This document shows positions 44,276 through 52,700 of a DNA stretch of 64,000 nt, piece after piece (the first letter of the stretch is position 1; every line of letters begins with the position of its first letter). The position numbers and the translations under genes are program-made. The notes under the pieces are model-generated. The model made no database searches. It saw only the letters and a program-made list of their open reading frames with translations, and was not told the origin of the DNA. This DNA is from JADKIH01 sp964595205 (GTDB taxonomy: Bacteria; Bacteroidota; Bacteroidia; AKYH767-A; 2013-40CM-41-45). The stretch covers positions 1-64,000 of the forward strand of contig CAZQOQ010000015.1 of assembly GCA_964595205.1 (NCBI GenBank), read 5' to 3'.

Positions 44276-45214
44276 TTGAGCGAAGTAATAATTCCTATAG
44301 ACACCTTTAATCCCGTTGAGTTTTTTGGTGTTAACGATTCTAACCTGGAAGTAATAAGAAGAAATTTTCCTGAATTGAAACTCGTCGCGCGAGGCAATGA
44401 AATCAAGGTTATCGGCGATGAAAAAAACATTCATATTTTCAGTGAGAAAATAAACAGGCTCATACAGCACTACCAGAAATTCGGCAGTCTCACACCCGAT
44501 AACGTCGAGCATTTCCTTGCCGACAGAAACGGTCATGAAAACGCGCCTCAGCCGCCTGCAGGTGAGGTGCTGGTATTCGGACAAAACGGAATCATGGTCA
44601 GGGCCAGGACTCCCAACCAGAAAAAACTGGTGGAGAGCACCGAAAAAAATGATGTCGTTTTTGCCATCGGTCCCGCTGGGACCGGAAAAACCTATACCGC
44701 TGTCGCTCTGGCCGTCAGAGCGTTGAAAAACAGGGAGATCAAACGCATCATCCTTACACGCCCGGCAGTGGAAGCAGGTGAGAATCTTGGATTTCTTCCC
44801 GGCGATCTGAAGGAAAAAATCGACCCCTATTTAAGACCACTCTATGATGCCCTGTTCGACATGATCCAGGGGGAAAAGGTAAAGAGTTATATAGAGAGCG
44901 GGGTTATCGAAGTGGCGCCTTTGGCATTCATGCGTGGCCGAACGCTCGACAATGCGTTTGTAATTTTAGATGAGGCTCAAAATGCCACTGAAAATCAGCT
45001 GAAAATGTTTCTTACCCGAATGGGTCCTTCAGCTAAATTTATTGTTACGGGCGACGTCACTCAAATCGATTTACCCCGAAATCAGCCCTCCGGTCTGGTA
45101 CAGGCGATTAAGATCCTGAGTAATATCAAAGGCGTGGATTTTATTTATCTCGACACCCAGGATGTCGTACGGCACAGGCTTGTGAAAGAAATAATCGATG
45201 CTTACAATAAATAA
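44276..45214 (+). CDS. PhoH-family ATPase
   Basis: The 312-residue protein has an N-terminal KH-like region (about 20-70), a Walker A motif GPAGTGKT at 132-139, RPAVEAGENLGFLPGD, Walker B-like FVILDEAQNATENQ and VTGDVTQIDLP. These are hallmarks of PhoH/YbeZ, linked to RNA metabolism and ribosome-associated processes. The start is the TTG at 44276, because the ATG just before runs into a stop after two codons (ATG ATC TGA). The homologous N-terminus (I-x-x-x-N-P-V-E-F-F-G-V-N-D-S) fits it. Divergent from the DUF62 gene. Confidence 0.92.
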   Translation: MSEVIIPIDTFNPVEFFGVNDSNLEVIRRNFPELKLVARGNEIKVIGDEKNIHIFSEKINRLIQHYQKFGSLTPDNVEHFLADRNGHENAPQPPAGEVLVFGQNGIMVRARTPNQKKLVESTEKNDVVFAIGPAGTGKTYTAVALAVRALKNREIKRIILTRPAVEAGENLGFLPGDLKEKIDPYLRPLYDALFDMIQGEKVKSYIESGVIEVAPLAFMRGRTLDNAFVILDEAQNATENQLKMFLTRMGPSAKFIVTGDVTQIDLPRNQPSGLVQAIKILSNIKGVDFIYLDTQDVVRHRLVKEIIDAYNK

Positions 45215-45375
45215 GAGGCAGCATTGAATTGACAGGTTTCTCTTTATTCCCTTTTTGCAGCCATCGCTGATTTATCTGCAACTTGCTTTACTGTACCGGA
45301 ACAATTCATCCATCAGAGTTTTTTTATTCTTAATTTAGTCCGGCAATTAACGATTAAAATTACTATCAATCTATA

Positions 45376-46338
45376 ATGTTTACAGCCACAATCGGGGAAA
45401 CTCATTTCAATCTTCCTGGCCAGACGAATTTTTACAGGGGAAAGGTAAGAGATGTATATACAGTAGGTTCTTTTTTAATTATGGTGGCGACCGACCGAAT
45501 CTCTGCATTTGATGTTGTTTTACCAAGAGCGATTCCTTACAAGGGTCAGGTGCTAAACCAGGTTGCAGCAAAGATGCTGAGGGCGACGGAAGACATCGTA
45601 CCAAACTGGCTGATTGATGTTCCGGATCCGAATGTTTCTATCGGAATAATATGCGCTCCTTTCAGGGTAGAGATGGTTATTCGCGGATACATGACAGGAC
45701 ATGTCTGGAGGGAGTACAGTGCGGGGAGGAAAACGATTTGTGGGGTGACGCTGCCCGACGGGTTAAAAGAGAATGATCGTTTCCCTGAGCCAATCATCAC
45801 TCCAACCACAAAAGCAGCAGAAGGGCATGACCTTGATATTTCAAAGGAAGAAATCATCAAACAGAAGATTATTACTGCGGAAGATTATTCATTACTGGAA
45901 GATTATACTTATAAATTATTCAATCGGGGAACAGAACTTGCGTTGAAGCAGGGGCTGATTCTTGTTGATACCAAATATGAGTTCGGCAAGGCCGATGGAA
46001 AGATTATTCTGATCGACGAAATTCATACACCTGACTCTTCCCGGTATTTTTATGCGGATGGCTATGAAGAAAATCAAAAGGACCGAAAACCACAGCGACA
46101 GTTATCGAAGGAGTTTGTAAGACAATGGCTGATTGAAAATGGTTTCCAGGGGAAAGAAGGGCAACGTGTACCTGAAATGAATGATGAATGGGTCAATCGT
46201 ATTTCTGAAAGGTATATTGAATTGTTTGAAAAACTGACAGGCGTGAAATTCATTAAAGATGCATCTTCGGATCCTGTGACCAGAATCGAAAAGAACATAT
46301 TAAAGTCATTGAGAGATTTGAAAATCGAAGCACAATAA
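45376..46338 (+). CDS. purC: Phosphoribosylaminoimidazole-succinocarboxamide synthase
   Basis: PurC (SAICAR synthase) joins aspartate to CAIR in purine synthesis. The 320-residue enzyme opens with FYRGKVRDVYTVG and has VATDRISAFDVVLP, V-I-R-G-Y-M-T-G, TTKAAEGHDLDIS, GLILVDTKYEFGK and IHTPDSSRYF. Length and order are those of the eukaryote-like/longer bacterial form. It stands alone; the 160-base region before it contains nothing I can name. A secreted-protein gene starts 45 bases downstream on the same strand. Confidence 0.97.
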   Translation: MFTATIGETHFNLPGQTNFYRGKVRDVYTVGSFLIMVATDRISAFDVVLPRAIPYKGQVLNQVAAKMLRATEDIVPNWLIDVPDPNVSIGIICAPFRVEMVIRGYMTGHVWREYSAGRKTICGVTLPDGLKENDRFPEPIITPTTKAAEGHDLDISKEEIIKQKIITAEDYSLLEDYTYKLFNRGTELALKQGLILVDTKYEFGKADGKIILIDEIHTPDSSRYFYADGYEENQKDRKPQRQLSKEFVRQWLIENGFQGKEGQRVPEMNDEWVNRISERYIELFEKLTGVKFIKDASSDPVTRIEKNILKSLRDLKIEAQ

Positions 46339-46383
46339 TAAATATCCTATTTCAATATTTAATTTTATTTATATCCAATCATT

Positions 46384-46956
46384 ATGAAACGGAAATCACT
46401 CTATATCATTTATGTTTTCATATCAATAGCGACCACTGTCTTTTCTCAATCGAAAGATTACAAATGTTGCATTCAAAACATTAAAAATCCGGATCCCAAA
46501 ACAATTGAGTTCGATGTATTCCTCGAATGGGAGGGAATGGATTCACCGAAGTTTACCTTTTTACAGGCGGGGATTAATTTTAATTACGATGATATAGCTA
46601 ATGGCGGAACAATCACTGGTGCTTACAAGCAGGGTTCTGCAGATAAATCATTGCCCCGTTACCAGCAATCACCTAAATGGAACATTAACCAGAACAGTAA
46701 ACAAATCAGGCTGCTGGCAGCCATTTGTCCTGATTCAGCTGCCGTAAATATTCCGCCTCCACCCGGTTTCAGACTGGGAACATTTGTAATGACAAATACG
46801 GTTCCGTTTAAAAATATATCAAGGCTGAATTTAGAGTGGTCTTTCACTCCAGGGTCGGCTACAAAAACCGTCACCAAAATTTCAATTTACCAGCCTGTAC
46901 TTGCTATGCCGAAAGATGTTACTGTTCCCGGCAATCATTGCATAAAAAGAGAATAG
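46384..46956 (+). CDS. Small secreted protein of unknown function, cohesin-like fold possible
   Basis: A signal peptide (MKRKSLYIIYVFISIATTVFSQ) is followed by about 168 residues of predicted beta-sandwich: N-P-D-P-K-T-I-E-F-D-V-F-L-E-W, KFTFLQAGINFNYDDIANGG, RLAAICPD-like RLLAAICPDSAA and LGTFVMTNTVPF. The strand pattern resembles the cohesin-like N-terminal modules of long T9SS proteins. It ends (PGNHCIKRE) without a sorting domain, which would make it either a truncated relative or a periplasmic protein. I found no frameshifted continuation before the convergent gene. Function unknown. Confidence 0.65.
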   Translation: MKRKSLYIIYVFISIATTVFSQSKDYKCCIQNIKNPDPKTIEFDVFLEWEGMDSPKFTFLQAGINFNYDDIANGGTITGAYKQGSADKSLPRYQQSPKWNINQNSKQIRLLAAICPDSAAVNIPPPPGFRLGTFVMTNTVPFKNISRLNLEWSFTPGSATKTVTKISIYQPVLAMPKDVTVPGNHCIKRE

Positions 46957-46972
46957 CTCACACCGGGGAAAT

Positions 46973-48337
46973 TCATCTCATCTTTCCCAATGCTTCCTGG
47001 AAATCGCTCCTTCCATGTAAAGCAAACAAATCCTTTTCATTTTCGGTCCTGTTCCTGTCATCAAACCCCAATGAAACAGATTCATTGATGTAAAATACAG
47101 CCGAATCCGGCATATTATTTTTGGCAAACAGGCAGGCAAGCAGGTATGGCTGCTCGGAATTTTTCGGATCCGCAAGTTTGTATATGTTCAGGGCTTTTAA
47201 TGCAAAGTTATTCTCATTGGAAGAAATGGCTTTTGTTGAATATGACCATGAAGCCAGTGAAATGTACCCTAAAAGCCTTTTGTTGCCTGTATTGTTCGTG
47301 TCGCTATTCAGTTTTTCAATCTGCATTCTCCACCACTGTAAATCTTTATTTTCAAATGAAGCGATAAGTTCTTTTTTTCTTTCGTCTTCGGCTGCAAGAA
47401 TGTTGTCGAAAGATTTTTTAGCATTTTTAAAAGCCGTGGAATTATTCAGTTCTTTTAATTCCGTCTTCAGTTCTTCAACCGGAGCGACATTTTTAAGCAT
47501 CTCAATTTCTTCAAGCATCAACTCTGACTTCACCAAAAGATTTTTTTCGCTTTCTATCAGATTGTCGAACGTCTTTCGAAATACGGATAGAACTGAATCA
47601 TTATTTTCAATTTTTTTCTCCCTTATCGAATTGAAAATATTCCAGTAAAAGGCATGAGCGATCGCAGAACTGTCGGGCCATTCGTGTTTTCCTTTCCATT
47701 CCACAAGCGTATGATACGTACCCTTCACGCTGAGAGAAAAATTGAAGTTTCTCACCTCTGTATAATTCATGTCGGCACTTCCGGCAATTCCCATACATGG
47801 CGTACTGATTTTAATACTGCCGGGAGGGAAAGCCGCCCCGCAATAGACCACACTGTTAAGGCCATTGATTCCTGTGCTGCCTGCCAGTGCAATTTTAGCT
47901 CCTCCCGAAAATCCAATCAATGTTATTCTTCCAGCCTGCCCGGGCAATTCAGCAACCGACTCATTCACCAGGTCGTTAACAATTTGGGAACACAGGTTTA
48001 AGTCCATGCCGTTTTTCGTGCTGCCTGAACCAACAAGCATGAATTGAAATTTTTCTGCCAGGGATTTGTATTTCTCAACAGGAAGATTCCCTTTCGCATG
48101 CGGATCCAGGAAAATGAACACCGGGTATTTTCTGCCTTCCGAATATGATGAAGGAATGTAGCAGGAGTAGAGTGAATTGTTTTTTGTCACGCGCCCGAAT
48201 ACACTTCCTCCTTTTAATTCGGGAGCTTCAGTCTTCGCTTCCGATTGAATCTTTTCATTTTGCTCTCTTTTCGGTGTGCAGGTAAGATGAATCATCAATC
48301 CTGAGAATATCAGGACGATTGCTGAAATCTTTTTCAA
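46973..48337 (-). CDS. Lipoprotein with alpha/beta-hydrolase (esterase-like) domain
   Basis: The N-terminus (MKKISAIVLIFSGLMIHLTC) is a lipoprotein signal. Residues about 50-230 form an alpha/beta-hydrolase core: YPVFIFLDPHAKGNLP, the nucleophile elbow GFSGGAKIAL and CMGIAGSADMNY-type strand. A long helical part follows (about 235-360, rich in Glu/Lys), then TPR-like helices and a final F-A-L-H-G-R-S-D-F-Q. The nucleophile motif is G-F-S-G-G instead of GxSxG with a variable middle, which is compatible. Substrate unknown. Convergent with the small secreted protein gene, divergent from the methyltransferase gene. Confidence 0.8.
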   Translation of the reverse strand: MKKISAIVLIFSGLMIHLTCTPKREQNEKIQSEAKTEAPELKGGSVFGRVTKNNSLYSCYIPSSYSEGRKYPVFIFLDPHAKGNLPVEKYKSLAEKFQFMLVGSGSTKNGMDLNLCSQIVNDLVNESVAELPGQAGRITLIGFSGGAKIALAGSTGINGLNSVVYCGAAFPPGSIKISTPCMGIAGSADMNYTEVRNFNFSLSVKGTYHTLVEWKGKHEWPDSSAIAHAFYWNIFNSIREKKIENNDSVLSVFRKTFDNLIESEKNLLVKSELMLEEIEMLKNVAPVEELKTELKELNNSTAFKNAKKSFDNILAAEDERKKELIASFENKDLQWWRMQIEKLNSDTNNTGNKRLLGYISLASWSYSTKAISSNENNFALKALNIYKLADPKNSEQPYLLACLFAKNNMPDSAVFYINESVSLGFDDRNRTENEKDLFALHGRSDFQEALGKMR

Positions 48338-48431
48338 TGTTGATTTATTAATGCGAACTTCGCTTTTCTGTTAACCGCATGCAATTTACTACTTTGAAAT
48401 TTATTTTAGCTTATCAGCTTACCCTTTCCTG

Positions 48432-49616
48432 ATGCGTGAAGAGACTCTCATAAAGAGAATAAAATTTCTCATAGATAACTATTTCTTTTCGGAACCATTC
48501 TCCATTTATCTGAAGGATTATTTTCGAAAACATCCCGAAATGGGAGCGCGTGACCGGCGTGAAACCAGGGAATGGGCTTTTAATTATTTACGCATCGGAA
48601 AAAACCTCCCGGAACATCCGTTCGAAGTCCGCCTGGCTGTGGCAAATTTTCTATGCAGCAGTGATATCACTGATTCCTGTATGTACCTCCTGAAAAATTA
48701 TTCAACATTTGAAATTTCCGGAACTCAATTACCGCTGGATGAAAAGTTGAAAATTGTTCAGTTTAAATTCCCTGAATTTTTCCCGGAAGGAATTTTTCCG
48801 ATGAACGATCAGCTTTCTCCTTCGATAAATATTAAATCGTGGAACCGGTCCTTCCTCGTAAAACCCCGGATCTGGATCCGGATGAGGAAAGCATTCGCCG
48901 CAAAGGTTGTCGAAGAACTGAAGGAGAAACAAATTAAATATTACGTTGACGAAGATCCTTACATTCTGTCGTTTGATTTTCCCGTAAGTCTCGAGATTAC
49001 AGATTCGTATAAGAAGGGTTTTTTTGAAATCCAGGACAAGAGTTCACAACTCACCAAAAGTTTTTTTCAACCTCATTCGGGCGAAAGCTGGTGGGATGCA
49101 TGTGCCGGTTCGGGTGGAAAGAGCCTCTTGCTGGCTGAAGAATGCGAATCGGTTAAAATATATGCAACCGATACCCGGCCAAAGATTCTTGAAAATTATT
49201 CCTCACGGATGAAAAAGACAGGATTCAAATCCTTTCAGACGCATGTGATGGATCTCGGAAAATCTGAATGGTCAGGCCCTGAGGAAAAATTTGATGGCAT
49301 CATTGCCGATGTTCCCTGTTCCGGATCAGGCACGTGGTCACGGTCGCCGGAATGGCTGCAAAAAAATATTACCGATCGGATAAAAGATCATTTCGTTCCC
49401 GCACATCGAAACATTATCACCAACATTTTACCTGCACTGAAAAAGGGTTTCCCTCTTATTTATATTACCTGCTCTGTTTTTAAAATGGAAAATGAAGAAA
49501 ATATTCAATTTTTTACTGATCATTTACCGCTTAAACTTGAAAAAAGTGCATATCTTGAGGGATATGACTCCAAAGGAGATACACTTTTCGTTGCAAGATT
49601 TTTAAGAGATCGTTGA
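48432..49616 (+). CDS. RsmB/NOP-family RNA cytosine-C5 methyltransferase
   Basis: A 394-residue SAM-dependent RNA m5C methyltransferase. The N-terminal NusB-like helical domain (about 1-100) is shortened, followed by a PUA-like linker. The SAM domain has DACAGSGGKSLLLA, VDV-type DVPCSGSGTWSRSPEW with the product-release Cys, and ITCSVFKMENEENI with the catalytic Cys. This fits the RsmB family, which methylates C967 of 16S rRNA, but which rRNA site this member uses is not certain. Monocistronic. A perfect 7-bp inverted repeat (GAAACCC 49615-49621, GGGTTTC 49634-49640) lies at its stop without a T-tract. Confidence 0.9.
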   Translation: MREETLIKRIKFLIDNYFFSEPFSIYLKDYFRKHPEMGARDRRETREWAFNYLRIGKNLPEHPFEVRLAVANFLCSSDITDSCMYLLKNYSTFEISGTQLPLDEKLKIVQFKFPEFFPEGIFPMNDQLSPSINIKSWNRSFLVKPRIWIRMRKAFAAKVVEELKEKQIKYYVDEDPYILSFDFPVSLEITDSYKKGFFEIQDKSSQLTKSFFQPHSGESWWDACAGSGGKSLLLAEECESVKIYATDTRPKILENYSSRMKKTGFKSFQTHVMDLGKSEWSGPEEKFDGIIADVPCSGSGTWSRSPEWLQKNITDRIKDHFVPAHRNIITNILPALKKGFPLIYITCSVFKMENEENIQFFTDHLPLKLEKSAYLEGYDSKGDTLFVARFLRDR

Positions 49617-49717
49617 AACCCCGCTTTAATCAAGGGTTTCCGTATGAAAAATGATCAGATTAAAGAAACTATGGAAGGAGTTTTTAGTATAAATAATGAT
49701 TATAAAAAACTGAAAAC

Positions 49718-52700
49718 GTGTGCTGTTTGATTAACAGATATTTACGATTCACCTTTTTGTTGATGCTGATCGTGTCGGGACAAATTCGTGCCGAAAAAGA
49801 AGTGTCGACCGAAGGAGATTTGAAAAAACGGGCTGACAAACTTTTCTCAGATGAAAATTACGAAACAGCTTTACCTGACTATTCCAGGTTGCTGAGTCTT
49901 TATCCCGCTGAAACATCTTATAATTATCGTTATGGCGTATGCCTCCTGATGTCAGGTAAGGAAAGAGCTAATGCTGCTTCCTTTCTTGAGAATGCCGCAA
50001 AAGATGCAAGAGTGGAAGAGGAAGTGTGGTATTACCTTGGCAAGAGTTACATGAACAACAATGATTTTTCGAGAGCGAAGGATGCTTTTTATCATTACAA
50101 GACGCTTGCCAATACCAGCAAACAGAAAAAGTACGAAATCGATGCCTGTATTAGAAATTGCGAAAGCGGTTTGATTTTAATAAAGCAGAGAAGGACCGTC
50201 GTAATACAAAAAAGCGAAGAGGTCAGTCGCAGTAATTTTTATTCCAACTATTATTTCGAAAAAGCACCGGGAAAGATCGTTGGCGCTGCCGAACAGTTTC
50301 TCACCCCCATTGATAGGGAAAAGCAAAAGGAACCTGTGATGTACATGGGTAATGATAAGCAGAAAATATTTTTTGCGAGTTATGGAAACAGCGAAGAAAC
50401 GGGGAAGGACATTTATTTAATCAGGAAGTCGGCAGATAATACCTGGTCGGAACCCCAAAATGTTGGCTCAACAATTAATTCCTCATCTGATGAGGATTTT
50501 GCATTTCTGGATCGTGATGGACGCACGATGTATTTCTCGAGTAAGGGTCACAACAGCATCGGTGGTTACGATATCTTTAAGTCAGTTTATAATTATAATA
50601 CCAGGCAATGGTCAAATCCTGAGAATCTTGGGATTCCTATCAACACTCCCGGCGACGATTATTTATTCGTGATAGATGAGGATGGTAAAACTGCCACGTA
50701 TGCAACCACCGCAGAATCGGCTCCGAAAAATATTTCGATTCGTAAAATCGAAACGCCGAAAGGGCTGATTGATTTGCAGACAATCTCAGGGGTCTTCGTT
50801 CCAATGGATCAGAAGATGAGAAGAGATGCGCGTATCACTATTCTTAATAGCTCGGGCGATGGAATCATTACGTCGGTTCACACCGATCCGGTTACTGGAA
50901 AATATGAACTTTCGCTGGCCCCTGGAGAGAATTATATGATCGTGGTTGAAGGCGGAGGTTATCTTCCGCATGCGGAGTTGTTCGAACTGCCGGCAGGGCT
51001 TCCGGATACCGGCCTGAGACAGGTTATCAGAATCAATAAAAATGAACAGGCGGAGGAGCTTACATTATTGAATTATTTTTCGGCAACCGGTTCTGCCGAA
51101 CCTACACAGTCAGTAACGCGGTCTTATTCATCGAAAGCAGATTCATCCTCAATGATGAGTGTAAAAATCAACGATCAGATCGTTTATGTTACGGCGCCTA
51201 AACCTGCGGCTCCGGTTTCCGGAGAAAGTAAAGATGATGCTTCCGTAAGCCAGAATTCAACAATCGACCAGGGAACAGATGAAAATGTGTCGACGGTTGT
51301 TGATTCGTCAGGGTTACCTTCAATCAAACTGAAAGCAAGAGACAAATATGATCCTACTCTTCAAAAAGGATTGACGCCTGAGGAGATAAAGCAGAAGGAA
51401 GAAGAGGAAGCCAGGAAAAAGGATATCATCGAAGATGAAAATACTCCTGCAAAGGAATTTGATACGGATGTAAGTAATGAAGAGCTTGCAAAGATTGCCT
51501 ATGACGAAGCGAACGCCATTCAAATCGAAGCCGACAGCCTGAATAATGAGGTTGTATCCCTGAGAGAAGCTGCTGCGGAGAAAGAGAATTATTCCGTCAT
51601 TTATAAAAATAAAGCCGATGCACTGGGTGTGGACCGCGATAGCGCTGCATCGCTGAGGATGCAATCCAACTCCTATCATTCGGAGGCGCAGAACCTGCTC
51701 AGGCAGGCAGATGAGATTGCCATAGCCGCCACCGCAAAGGATGAAGAAGCCAGGTCGGCAATGAATGAAGCAAATGAGATATTTAAAAATACTGCTTCGT
51801 CAACTACAGCCTCGACGGCTAAGAGGAAAAAACCTGTTGATGCAAATGCAAAATCGTCTGAACCAACTTCAGAACAGAAAAACGATTCTGTAAATGCGAC
51901 CGAAAATCCTGTTCAGCCTTCACATTCACTCGATGAAGAAACTGCATTACACAGGGAATCGGAAGACAAGACTCAGTCTTCCGGGAAAAAGGAAGACGAA
52001 GTAGTCAACGTAATAATTAAAGGACCATCCATTCCGGGAATGGTCGAAGAAGAAGATAGTGTAGCCGGAAGGCTTGAAACTGAAGCTGCCGCCATTACTG
52101 ACAGTTCAACTGCAGAAACAGATCCGGAAAAAAATATTCCTGCGGCCGATAGTGTTAAAACAGCTGACACCGGAAAGAGTGAGCAGGTTTTATCACCGGA
52201 TGTAACTAAGCAGGATGTTGTAAGCAATGAAGCATCCGAACAGTCAGCTCAGGACAATACGGAAATGCCAGTCACCGGAAACGCATCAGAAATAGTTTCT
52301 CCGGCGGATGAGAACAAGACGGCAGCAACAGAAAATAAACCGGAATCAGTATCTGCGACCGAAGTAGCGGCCGCTGTCGATTCATCAAAAACCGGAAATG
52401 TAAATCTTACGGATGTAAAACCCGAAAATACTGCAAGTGAAAATACAAGTAAGGAACAAATGCCTGACAGCGGAAACGTGGCTATGATTCCGGCGGCAGT
52501 TACAGACAGTACGGTAAAACCAGCCGCGACTGTTGCAGAAGAGATTCAAAACTCATCGGCATTAGACTCCGGTAAATCGAATCAGGCCGGTTCAGAGGAG
52601 CCGGTGAATGAAACCGCAAATGTCCTGAAAACTGATACAACGAAGGTGAGCACCATTCAACCGGAAAGCGAATCTGAAATTGCATCAAATGTGGTTCCGT

